A program made the position numbers and the translations under genes. The notes beneath the pieces were generated by a model. That model was given only the letters and a program-made list of their open reading frames with translations. It made no database searches and was not told the origin of the DNA. A stretch of 64,000 nt of DNA from Thermoanaerobaculia bacterium (GTDB taxonomy: Bacteria; Acidobacteriota; Thermoanaerobaculia; Multivoradales; JAHEKO01): assembly GCA_947259925.1 (NCBI GenBank), contig CAMYOG010000026.1, forward strand, positions 18,931 to 82,930, written 5' to 3'. Shown here piece after piece: positions 32,389 to 40,753 of the stretch (position 1 is its first letter; the number at the start of each line of letters is the position of its first letter).

Positions 32389-34220
32389 TACCCCGCCCTC
32401 CCACTGATCGTGATCTTCAGCGCGTCGCCATCGGAGATCTCCAGTCCGGCGGCGCGGCAGTCCCACGACTCCCCCACCGCCGGCCGAATCGTCCGCTTGC
32501 CGCCCCCCGTCTGGTTCTTGCAGATCACCTTGGCGCCAGTAACGCCCTGGAGCGTGCCACCGGCCTCCGCGGCGGCGCCCGCCTCGGCGGTCAGCTGGAT
32601 CTTGAGACGATCGCCGCCGATGGCGCTCATCCCGGCGGCCGTGCAGCTCCAGGCGTCCGCTCCGGAGAGGCGCGAGGTCACCTTCTGTCGCGGCCTCGTG
32701 CCGCGGTTACGGCAGACCATCTTCTTGAGCGCCATACCGCTCACCTCGCCGGAGACGCCGTCGCCGCAGGCCGGCAGCACCGAGCGGATCGCACCGTAGC
32801 CGTACACCCCGTTCGGTATCTCCGAGCCGGGGCCACCACAGCTCTGATCGGCCGTGACCGGCAGCGCCGTGCCGGTGATGTGCCGCTCGATGGCATCGAC
32901 GTTGCCTCGCAGGCAGCTACCGGACGAGATCAGCAGCGCCGCGAGGCCGGCGACATGAGGCGCCGCCATGCTGGTGCCGTTGAAGCTCTCGTAGTGTCCG
33001 CCGCGTACGCTCGACCGGATCCGGAAGCCCGGCGCCGCCACGTCGGGCTTGAGCCGGCCGCTGCCGTCGACCGAGACCGGCCCACGACTCGAGAAACCGG
33101 TGATGCCGTCGCTCAAGGTCGTCGCCCCGACCGTGAACGAGGCGTCGTAGATGCCGGCGGGAGCGTCGATCGTCTCGCACTCCGGGCCCTCGTTGCCGGC
33201 CGAGACCACCACCAGGATGCCCGCGCGACGGGTGTTCTCGACCACCGTGCGCAGGACGTTCGGATCGGTGCAGCCCTCGGAGGCCGGGCACGACCACGAG
33301 TTGTTGATGATGTCCGGCGCTTTGGCCGGATCGGCGTTCCGGTCTTCGAGATCGGTCGGCGCGATGAACCACTGGAAGCATTCGGCGTAGCTCGCCGGGG
33401 TGCCGATACCACCGTCCATGTTCCGACATCCGATCCAGGTCGCGCCCGGCGCCATCCCGATCCGATTGCCGCCACCGTCGTCCCCCACCATCGTCCCCAT
33501 GGTGTGGGTGCCGTGGTCGTCGTCGTCACAAGGCTCGGGCGAATCCGCGCCGCAGAAACCGCGACTCTCGTGGATCGCGTCGTGCCAGTTGTAGTTGTGG
33601 TCGACGCCACCGCCAGCGGCGCCACGGTACTTCGAGCGCAGCGCCGGGTGGTCCCAGTCGTAGCCGGTGTCCTGCCCGCCGATGACCACCCCACGGCCGT
33701 CGAAGCCCCGCGCCCAGAAGACATCCGGCGCGAGCGTGTGCTCGAGGCTCGGCTCCACTGCCCGGTCGCCGCCGCCACGCGCGGTCAGGTCCCGCTCGGG
33801 GCGGTCGAGCTCGACGCGCGGATTCGCGTGGATGCGCGCCACGTCATGACGCCCGGCCAGCTCGGCCACCAGCTCGGAGGTGCCCCGTACCCAGATCATG
33901 TTGGCGGCCCAGAACGGGCGATGCTCGACGCCCTCGGCGCGCAGGCGCGCGAGCACCGGACCCTGAGTAGCCATCGCCACCCGTCTCAGCTGCTCGTAGA
34001 CGTACCGGCCCTTCGCTTCCTTCGTCGCCAGGTGCTCGGCGGCAGCCAGATCCGCCTGCGCCGTCAAGAGGACGAGGAACTCCCCCTCGGTCCGCTCCGC
34101 CGTCTCTCTCAGCACCCAGGAATCGACCTTCGCCTGCCAGTCACGAGACTCCTGCCCGGCGGCGAGGCTCGAAAGAGCCGCCATCAAACAGAGCGGGACG
34201 ATCCACCGGCTAGCGCGCAT
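32388..34220 (-). CDS. Secreted S8 (subtilisin-family) serine protease with two C-terminal repeats
   Basis: The 610-residue protein starts with a signal peptide (RWIVPLCLMAALSSLAAG). Residues ~45-140 are an inhibitor-like prodomain. The subtilase domain carries the triad Asp184 (GGQDTGYDWDH), His236 (DDHGTHTMGTM) and Ser417 (NGTSMAAPHVAGL), with the oxyanion Asn in IINNSWSC. After ~485 there are two related ~50-residue beta modules, each with paired cysteines (MVCRNRGTRPRQK...WSCTAAG and VICKNQTGGGKRT...WDCRAAG), probably for substrate or surface binding. ATG 34220 is chosen over TTG 34229. It is coupled to the E1 gene by a 1-bp overlap, a surprising pairing. Confidence 0.93.
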   Translation of the reverse strand: MRASRWIVPLCLMAALSSLAAGQESRDWQAKVDSWVLRETAERTEGEFLVLLTAQADLAAAEHLATKEAKGRYVYEQLRRVAMATQGPVLARLRAEGVEHRPFWAANMIWVRGTSELVAELAGRHDVARIHANPRVELDRPERDLTARGGGDRAVEPSLEHTLAPDVFWARGFDGRGVVIGGQDTGYDWDHPALRSKYRGAAGGGVDHNYNWHDAIHESRGFCGADSPEPCDDDDHGTHTMGTMVGDDGGGNRIGMAPGATWIGCRNMDGGIGTPASYAECFQWFIAPTDLEDRNADPAKAPDIINNSWSCPASEGCTDPNVLRTVVENTRRAGILVVVSAGNEGPECETIDAPAGIYDASFTVGATTLSDGITGFSSRGPVSVDGSGRLKPDVAAPGFRIRSSVRGGHYESFNGTSMAAPHVAGLAALLISSGSCLRGNVDAIERHITGTALPVTADQSCGGPGSEIPNGVYGYGAIRSVLPACGDGVSGEVSGMALKKMVCRNRGTRPRQKVTSRLSGADAWSCTAAGMSAIGGDRLKIQLTAEAGAAAEAGGTLQGVTGAKVICKNQTGGGKRTIRPAVGESWDCRAAGLEISDGDALKITISGRAG

Positions 34221-34271
34221 GCCGGCCAAGGATACCAGCGTCGGGCGTGCCGATCAGGAGCCTCGAGCGGG

Positions 34272-35900
34272 CTATCTGATGCCCGACTCGCGGGTGATTC
34301 GCCAGCCGTCGTCTTCGCGGATCAGGTCGAATCTCTTGCGCACCCGATCCGAGAGACTGTCAGAAACGTAGGTCTGCTCGAACACCGCACTGGCCGAAGT
34401 GTCCGAGTCGAGCTCGATCTCGAGGTCGCTGACTCGGACCGAGACGTCGCCGGGCTTTACGATCCGCGCTTGTCGCTGCTGACGCCAGTCTTGGCCCGAC
34501 AGTCCGTCCTCGGAGACGAAGGCGGACGAGTAGTGTGCGGCATAACGCTCCACATCCTTTTCCGACCAGGCCTTCGCCCAGCTCAGGACCATGTTCCGGA
34601 TCTCCGCCCGCGCCGCTTCGGCCGGCGAGACCGCGACCACCGGCTCAACCGGCTCGAGCCGGGGTGCGACCTGGTCGTCGCGCGGATCGAACATGTAGAG
34701 CATGAGCCCTGCCAGCAGACCGGCCGCCCAGATGAGTCCGTGACTCGCCACTCGTTTCAGCTTGGACCGCTCTCGCCGCGGCCAGGGCTCCTCCAGGCCC
34801 CCTTCCTCGTCCTTGACCGAAGCGGCCTCGAACAGGCGCGCCAGACGCTTGCGGTTGCTCTCGGACTCGGCCAGTGCGTCCTCCAGCTCGCCCAGCTTGA
34901 CCTCCGCCAGCTCGCTCTTCTGCTCGGCTGTGTTGACCGCCTTGCGCAAGCGCACGACTTCGCCCTTGGCCTTGCGGACGCTCTTCTCGAGAATCGCGCG
35001 CACCTCCTCGAGCTCTTCGAGTCGCCGCTCGGTGTCCTCCGGCGTTTCGCCGGCCTTCTCCGCGGCGCGCTTGACCCGGCGCAGCTTGAACTCGGCGCTG
35101 ACCACCAGCTCGGAGGCGGGCCAGCTCAGCTCGGACGGCGAGATCTTCGGTCGACCGAGGAAGAAACCCTGGCAGTAGTCGATCCCGGCGGCGCTCACCG
35201 CCTCGAGCTCCTCGGGGTTCTCGACCCCCTCGGCGACGACCCGTGCGTTCACCTCGCTACAGAGACGCGCAATGGAGCGCAGGAGCTCGTACTGATGGCC
35301 GTCCATGGTGCAACCGGCAACCAGCTCCCGATCCAGCTTGACAATGTCGGGTGCCAGGTCCGCGATGTACTTGAGGTTGGAGTAGCCGGCCCCCAGGTCG
35401 TCGATCGCCAGGCGCGCTCCCTTGCGCCGCAGCTCGGCCAGCACGCTGTGACACTGCTCGAAGAAGACCAGCGGCACCGACTCGGTGATCTCGACGTATA
35501 CCGGCTTGCGATGACCGAAGATCGCGTCGTCCGGTCGCACCAGGTAGCTCTCGTCGAATTCGTTGGGCGAGATGTTGACAAAAATCGGCCAGTCCGGACA
35601 GTTTCTGGAAGCCAGGGACCGCTGCAAGCGCCCGAGCTCGCCGATCCTGCCGGCGGCCGTCGCAGCCTCGATCAGCGCCGGAGGATTGTCGAATTGCGGG
35701 ACCCGGCTGCGACAGAGCGCTTCGTAGGCGAAGATCTGACCGGTCTTCATGTCCACAATCGGCTGAAAAACCATGCTGATCAGGCACTGGTCGATCACCC
35801 GATGGACAATCTCAGAGGCGTCCGCGCTCCGGCTGGTCTGCGCCAGCTCCAGGACCCTGGCCAGATTGCTGTTCGCCTCGTTCTCTAACCCGCTCGACAT
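34272..35900 (-). CDS. EAL-domain c-di-GMP phosphodiesterase with coiled coil, TM helix and NTF2-like C-terminus
   Basis: Residues ~32-265 form an EAL domain with its catalytic set: EAL (60-62), Asn109 in FVNISP, Glu in VEITES (137-140), Asp167-Asp168 in AIDDLGAGYSNL, Lys188 in IVKLD, Glu224 in VAEGVEN and Gln244 in QGFFLGRP. It should hydrolyse cyclic di-GMP. Residues ~270-360 are a charged coiled coil (RRLEELEEVRAILEKSVRK). One transmembrane helix lies at ~388-404. The last ~110 residues (MVLSWAKAWSEKDVERYAAHYS to DGWRITRES) look like an NTF2/SnoaL-type domain outside the inner membrane. ATG 35900 follows GGGAGG. The 190-bp upstream gap is AT-rich for this genome (TTGCATATGGCGATATG) and probably holds the promoter. 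Confidence 0.9.
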   Translation of the reverse strand: MSSGLENEANSNLARVLELAQTSRSADASEIVHRVIDQCLISMVFQPIVDMKTGQIFAYEALCRSRVPQFDNPPALIEAATAAGRIGELGRLQRSLASRNCPDWPIFVNISPNEFDESYLVRPDDAIFGHRKPVYVEITESVPLVFFEQCHSVLAELRRKGARLAIDDLGAGYSNLKYIADLAPDIVKLDRELVAGCTMDGHQYELLRSIARLCSEVNARVVAEGVENPEELEAVSAAGIDYCQGFFLGRPKISPSELSWPASELVVSAEFKLRRVKRAAEKAGETPEDTERRLEELEEVRAILEKSVRKAKGEVVRLRKAVNTAEQKSELAEVKLGELEDALAESESNRKRLARLFEAASVKDEEGGLEEPWPRRERSKLKRVASHGLIWAAGLLAGLMLYMFDPRDDQVAPRLEPVEPVVAVSPAEAARAEIRNMVLSWAKAWSEKDVERYAAHYSSAFVSEDGLSGQDWRQQRQARIVKPGDVSVRVSDLEIELDSDTSASAVFEQTYVSDSLSDRVRKRFDLIREDDGWRITRESGIR

Positions 35901-36090
35901 GCCAGACGCCTCCCGTGCGTCTGCTTGTGCAAGGCATGGGCCGATTGCATATGGCGATATGTCTATGTGAATTTGCTGCAATCGATTACGGATTTCGCAA
36001 GTCGAAGGGCAATAGAAATGGCGTGCAGCGGAAGAATCGGTGCCCGTGCCGCCACTTTTTCGGGGTGATTCTCCCCAACTGCGCGGCCGG

Positions 36091-37413
36091 TCACCAATCG
36101 TCGCCGGGGGCCGCGTTCTCTTCCAGCACCCGCCGGAGGATCGAGATGTTGTCGCGATGGCCGGTGAGACGGGCCGTCACCTTGCCCCGAATCGGGAAGC
36201 CGAGCAGGTAGAGATCGCCGATGATGTCCAGGATCTTGTGGCGCACGAATTCGTCCGGAAAGCGCAGCGCCGTGTTGATCACGTTGTCCTCGCCGACCAG
36301 GATGCAGTTGTCGAGCCGCCCACCGGAGCCGAGACCCAGCTCCGACATCATCTTGAGGTCGCGCATGAAGCCGAAGGTGCGGGCGGGCGCGATCTGCTCC
36401 TTGTAGGCCGCGAAGTTCGACAGCCTGAACTCGTACCGCTGCTCGCCGATCGGCGACGGGTAGCGCAAGAGATAGGAGACCGCGAAGCCGTCGTCCGGCT
36501 CGAGGGTCAGTCGCTTCTCGCCGTCGCCCACTTCGTAACGGCGGTCGATCACGACTTCGCGCCGGCGCTCCGGCTGCAGGTCGACTCCGACCTCCTCCAG
36601 CGTCTTGCAGAACTCGAGCGCCGACCCGTCGAGAACCGGCAGCTCGCCGTGCACCTTGATCAGCAGGTTGGTGATCCCGAGCGCGTGTACCGCGGAGAGG
36701 AAATGCTCGACCGTCTGGATGCTCTCGCCGTTGTTGGCCAGGGTGGTCGCATAGTCGGTCTCGGCCACCGCGCCGACATGGGCCGCGACATGGGTGTTGG
36801 TCGGCAGGATCATGAAGTGAATGCCGGTATCCGCCGGCAGCGGCTGGATCGCCATGCCGGTTCTACTGCCCGAGTGCAGACCGAGTCCGTAGATCACCGC
36901 GCTTTCGGCGATCGTCTTCTGCGGGTGATCAGTCCGCTCGACCAGGCCGAACGTCGGCGGTCCGCTCAGATCCGGAGGGGTCTCGAGCCGGTCCTTGGTC
37001 TTCTCCAGCGATGTGAGTAGCGCGCGGTCGGACGCCACCGACCGCCGGTACTCGAGCGCCCCTTCGACGGCTTCCACCGTCCGGCTGTACGAGAGCGGCT
37101 TCTCGACGTAGTCGTAGGCGCCCATCTTGATCGCCTTGACCGCCGTCGAGGCGGTGCCGTGACCCGACATCATGATGACCGCCGCGGTCGGGTCGACCTC
37201 ACGCAGTGCCTGGAGGGTTTCGAGACCGTCGTGGTCGGGCAGCCAGACGTCGAGCAGCACCACGTCCGGCCGGTTGCTCCCGTACAGATCGAGCGCCTCG
37301 CCGCCGCTGCCGGTGCAGACCGTCGCATAGCCCTCGTCCGAGAGCACTCCGGACAGGGTGCTCAGAATGCCCGGCTCATCGTCGACGATCAGTACCAGTT
37401 TCTTGTCCGCCAT
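36091..37413 (-). CDS. lpxC: Response-regulator receiver fused to LpxC deacetylase
   Basis: Residues 1-125 are a receiver domain with every key residue: DDEP (11-14), phospho-acceptor Asp55 (VVLLDVWLPD), Ser83 (MMSGHGT) and Lys105 (VEKPL). A linker leads to LpxC from ~165: AVIYGLGLHSG, TVEHFLSAVHALGITN (Glu236, His237), ARTFGFM, RHKILDIIGDLYLLG (zinc His392 and Asp396) and TGHRDN (His419). LpxC removes acetate from UDP-3-O-acyl-GlcNAc, the committed step of lipid A synthesis. All catalytic positions are kept, so both halves look functional. Free LpxC is ~300 residues. ATG 37413 gives MADKKLVLIVDDEP. Control of lipid A flux by phosphorylation is inferred. Confidence 0.93.
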   Translation of the reverse strand: MADKKLVLIVDDEPGILSTLSGVLSDEGYATVCTGSGGEALDLYGSNRPDVVLLDVWLPDHDGLETLQALREVDPTAAVIMMSGHGTASTAVKAIKMGAYDYVEKPLSYSRTVEAVEGALEYRRSVASDRALLTSLEKTKDRLETPPDLSGPPTFGLVERTDHPQKTIAESAVIYGLGLHSGSRTGMAIQPLPADTGIHFMILPTNTHVAAHVGAVAETDYATTLANNGESIQTVEHFLSAVHALGITNLLIKVHGELPVLDGSALEFCKTLEEVGVDLQPERRREVVIDRRYEVGDGEKRLTLEPDDGFAVSYLLRYPSPIGEQRYEFRLSNFAAYKEQIAPARTFGFMRDLKMMSELGLGSGGRLDNCILVGEDNVINTALRFPDEFVRHKILDIIGDLYLLGFPIRGKVTARLTGHRDNISILRRVLEENAAPGDDW

Positions 37414-37479
37414 ACTCCCTTCCAGACCCCGGTAGCCTACCCTAGAACCGCCGGAGCGCATGCTAGACTTCGCCCCGTC

Positions 37480-38802
37480 GTGCCCACGGTGGTCTTGCCC
37501 TCTCCGCTCCTCCGTCACACCGACGGCGCGGACCGGATCGGCGTCGAGGGGACCACCGCACTGGACGCGATCCGGGCGCTAGAAGCTCGTCGACCGAGTC
37601 TCAAGGGCTGGGTGCTGGACGAGCGTGGGCACCTGCGCGAGCACGTCAGCCTGTTCGTCAACGACGAGAGCGCCGCGCTCGATCGACCGCTGGTCGATGG
37701 CGACGAACTCTACATCGTACATGCCATCTCCGGAGGCGCGCCCGAGACCGAGATCCTGGTGGCGACCCGCAAGGGTCTGTTCGTCCTGCGCGGCGACACC
37801 GACACCGGCTTCGCGGTGAGCCAGCGCCACTTCGCCGGCGAAGCAGCGGAGTTCGCGATCCGTGATACCCGCAGCGGCCGCTACTTCACTGGTGTCACCC
37901 ACGGCCAGTTCGGCCCCAGACTCTGCTGGACCGACGATCTGTCGCAAGAGTGGCAGCAGGCGGACGGCCCGATCTTCCCCGAGGGGACCGAGGCGGCGGT
38001 CGACCGCATCTGGGTGATTCAACCGGGCGAGGCTGACGGTGAGATCTGGGCGGGTGTCGCGCCCGCGGCGCTCTTCCACAGCACCGACAACGGCGAAAGT
38101 TGGAGCCTGAGTCGGGCGCTCTGGGACCAGCCCAGCCGTCCCGAGTGGCAGGGCGGCATGGGCGGGCTCTGTCTGCACTCGATCTGCCCCTGGCCGGGCG
38201 ATCCGAACCGTCTCACCGTGGCCGTTTCGGCGGCGGGTGTCTGGCACACCACGGACGGCGGAGCCAGCTGGTCGCACGGCGTCGACGGCCTGGTCCCGAG
38301 ATACCTGCCCGAGGAGGTCCGAGCCGACACCCACCAGCATTGCGTCCACCACGTCGAGCGCTCACCCGTCGAGCCGACGACGCTCTACCTCCAGTTTCAC
38401 GGCGGCGTCTACCGCTCCGACGACGGCGGTTCCACCTGGATCGACATCGGTGCCGGACTACCGTCCGACTTCGGTTTTCCTCTGGTCGCCGACCCGTCCG
38501 ATCCGGACCGCGCCTGGGTCATCCCGCTGGTGGCCGACGTCGATCGGGTCACTCCCGAGGGCCGAATCACCGTCTACGAGACGCGCGACCGGGGAGCCAC
38601 CTGGGCCGCCCGGACCGATGGCCTGCCCGCCAGCGCCTACGCGACGGTGCTCCGCCAGGCGTTCGCGCACGACGGCCGCCAGCCCTTGGGCCTCTATTTC
38701 GGCAGCGAGCAGGGTGCCGTCTACGCGTCGCCCGACAGCGGTGCAAGCTGGGTGACCGCGGCCGAGAACCTGCCGCCCGTCCTGGCGCTACGCGTCAGCT
38801 GA
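37480..38802 (+). CDS. MoaD/ThiS-like beta-grasp domain fused to BNR-repeat sialidase-like domain
   Basis: Residues 1-86 resemble MoaD/ThiS sulfur carriers (VVLPSPLLRHTDG, LDAIRALEARRPSLKGWVLD, VNDES, LVDGDELYIVHAISGG) and end in the Gly85-Gly86 that is the C-terminus in true carriers. Residues ~90-440 are a BNR/Asp-box propeller with repeats such as STDNGESWSLS, TTDGGASWSHG, SDDGGSTWIDI, TRDRGATWAAR and SPDSGASWVTA. In other bacteria I recall these two proteins as adjacent separate genes, so this is a fusion of a conserved pair. GTG 37480 is the most economical start; divergent from lpxC by 66 bp. Function unknown: cleavage after GG is possible but unproven. Confidence 0.82.
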   Translation: MPTVVLPSPLLRHTDGADRIGVEGTTALDAIRALEARRPSLKGWVLDERGHLREHVSLFVNDESAALDRPLVDGDELYIVHAISGGAPETEILVATRKGLFVLRGDTDTGFAVSQRHFAGEAAEFAIRDTRSGRYFTGVTHGQFGPRLCWTDDLSQEWQQADGPIFPEGTEAAVDRIWVIQPGEADGEIWAGVAPAALFHSTDNGESWSLSRALWDQPSRPEWQGGMGGLCLHSICPWPGDPNRLTVAVSAAGVWHTTDGGASWSHGVDGLVPRYLPEEVRADTHQHCVHHVERSPVEPTTLYLQFHGGVYRSDDGGSTWIDIGAGLPSDFGFPLVADPSDPDRAWVIPLVADVDRVTPEGRITVYETRDRGATWAARTDGLPASAYATVLRQAFAHDGRQPLGLYFGSEQGAVYASPDSGASWVTAAENLPPVLALRVS

Positions 38803-38806
38803 GCGC

Positions 38807-40684
38807 GTGGCCACCGCCGTCGATCTTCTTCTCCCGCGGCCCCGAGAGGCTCGCGTTCTCGAGGGCGAGCTGGAGCTCGCTCGGAGCTGCCGGATCGTCT
38901 CGTCGACCGCCGCGGCCGATGCCGCCGAGGGACTTCGCCGAGGCCTGGAGCGGCTCGGTATGGAGCCGTCGCTCGGGGCGAGCGGTGTCGGCCGCGCCCT
39001 GCTCAGGCTGGCTCTCGACGCCGAGGAGCCGCTCGGAGCACAGGGCTACCGCCTGAGCATCGAGTCTGACGGCGTCGACCTGGTGGCAGCCGACGCCGCC
39101 GGCCTGTTCTACGGTGCAGTGACCCTGCTCCAATGGCTGTCGCTCGCCGGCCGCCGCGCCGGCGACGAGCTGCACGCACCTTGCGTCGAGATCGCGGACG
39201 CTCCCGACCTGGCGGTCCGCGGCTTCATGCTCGATATCAGTCGCAACCGCGTACCTCGGCTCGACACCCTGTTCGAGCTGGTCGACCTGCTCGCGGCCCT
39301 CAAGTTCAATCAGCTTCAGCTCTATACCGAACATACCTTCGCCTACCGCGGCCACGAGGCCGTCTGGCGCGACGCCAGCCCGATGACCGAGAGCGAGATT
39401 CGCGAGCTCGACGCCTTCTGTCGCAGGCGGTTCATCGAGCTGGTGCCGAATCAGAACAGCTTCGGACACTTCCACCGCTGGCTGATCCACGATGCCTATC
39501 GGCCGCTCGCCGAGTGCCCCGAGGGCATCGACCACCCGTTCAGCTCCGGTAAGGAGCCGTTCAGCCTCTGTCCGGTCGATCCGAGAAGCCTACAGCTACT
39601 CGAGGATCTCTTCGACCAGCTGCTGCCCAACTTCAACAGCCAGCAGGTGAACGTCGGCCTCGACGAGACCTGGGATCTCGGCTCGGGCCGCTCGGCCGAC
39701 GCCTGTGCCGCCAGCAGTCGCGAGGAGGTCTACCTCGACTTCCTGACCCGGATTCACGGCCTGGTCGACGCCTGGGGCCATCGCATGCAGTTCTGGGGTG
39801 ACATCATTCTGCGCCGACCCGATCTGATCGGCCGGCTGCCGAGCGACGTCATCGCCCTCGACTGGGGCTACGAGGCCGATCACCCGTTCGACGAAGAGGC
39901 GACGGCGTTCGCCGACGCCGGAGTCGAGTTCTACCTCTGCCCGGGCACCAGCAGCTGGCGGAGCCTGGGCGGCAGGGTCGACAACGCGCTCGCCAACCTC
40001 GCGAACGCAGCCCGGGCCGCCCGGCGCCACGGCGCGACCGGTTACCTGGTCACCGATTGGGGCGATTCGGGCCACCTACAGCCGTTGCCGATCAGCTACG
40101 TCGGGATCGTCGCCGGCGCGGCGTTCTCGTGGAATACCGCCCAGGCGAGCGATCCGTCCGAGCTCCCGCTTCGCGATCTACTCCGCCACCACGTGCCAGA
40201 GCTCTCGGACCCAGCGCTGGTCGCGGCGACCTTGACCGTCGGCGAGGCACATCACGAGACCGGTGTCGAGCTCAAGAACTCGACCGTCCTCTTCCACCTG
40301 CTCTTCGGCGCGGAGGGGACTCTCGACCACGAGCGCTACGACGGCCTCGATCGCGAGGGGCTGGAGCGAGCCTTCGATCGCCTGGAGAGCATCGATCTCC
40401 CGCGGGCGGAAAGCCGCTCACTGGTCACTCGGGAGCTGGCGTGGGTGCGGCAGGCGCTCGAGCTCGCGTGCCGCCTGGGCATCGAGCGCCTCGAGGCGGG
40501 CCGAGAGCGCCGGGCGACCCAGCTACCGGCCACCGCGCGCCGCGCGCTGGTAGAGCCGCTCGAGGCTCTGATCGAAGCGTTGCCGGAGCTCTGGCTCGCC
40601 CGCAGCCGTCCGGGAGGACTCGAGGACTCACGCGCCTATCTGATCCGGCTGCGTGATCTCTTGACGAGGGGACACAAACCCTAA
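38807..40684 (+). CDS. Family 20 glycoside hydrolase (beta-N-acetylhexosaminidase-like)
   Basis: The 625-residue protein has a GH20b-type N-domain (residues ~5-140; GYRLSIESDGVDLVAADAAG LFYGAVTLLQ split region) and a GH20 TIM barrel: RGFMLDISRNRVPRLDTL, ALKFNQLQLYTEHTF, NQNSFGHFHRWL, and the catalytic Asp286-Glu287 in VNVGLDETWDL. C-terminal helices complete the protein. There is no obvious signal peptide, so it may act on GlcNAc-containing fragments in the cytoplasm. It starts with GTG four bases after the previous gene and is probably cotranscribed with it. Confidence 0.9.
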   Translation: MATAVDLLLPRPREARVLEGELELARSCRIVSSTAAADAAEGLRRGLERLGMEPSLGASGVGRALLRLALDAEEPLGAQGYRLSIESDGVDLVAADAAGLFYGAVTLLQWLSLAGRRAGDELHAPCVEIADAPDLAVRGFMLDISRNRVPRLDTLFELVDLLAALKFNQLQLYTEHTFAYRGHEAVWRDASPMTESEIRELDAFCRRRFIELVPNQNSFGHFHRWLIHDAYRPLAECPEGIDHPFSSGKEPFSLCPVDPRSLQLLEDLFDQLLPNFNSQQVNVGLDETWDLGSGRSADACAASSREEVYLDFLTRIHGLVDAWGHRMQFWGDIILRRPDLIGRLPSDVIALDWGYEADHPFDEEATAFADAGVEFYLCPGTSSWRSLGGRVDNALANLANAARAARRHGATGYLVTDWGDSGHLQPLPISYVGIVAGAAFSWNTAQASDPSELPLRDLLRHHVPELSDPALVAATLTVGEAHHETGVELKNSTVLFHLLFGAEGTLDHERYDGLDREGLERAFDRLESIDLPRAESRSLVTRELAWVRQALELACRLGIERLEAGRERRATQLPATARRALVEPLEALIEALPELWLARSRPGGLEDSRAYLIRLRDLLTRGHKP

Positions 40685-40729
40685 TTCGGTTGGAGAAGTG
40701 CTCGAACTCAGTACCTCTCCAGCTGAATT
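40683..40729. terminator. Hairpin between convergent genes, probable bidirectional terminator
   Basis: AATTCGGTTGGAGA (40683-40696) pairs with TCTCCAGCTGAATT (40716-40729) over 14 positions, two of them G-U, around a 19-nt loop. It sits between the hexosaminidase stop and the 3' end of the ABC permease gene. There is no long T-run, so termination strength is uncertain. Confidence 0.6.
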
Positions 40730-40753
40730 GCGTCTTGCGTCCCCCCAACCAGC

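Noticed and set aside
32880..35888. A 1002-residue plus-strand open frame
   Set aside because: It is antisense to the subtilase and EAL genes, whose catalytic motifs are complete on the minus strand.
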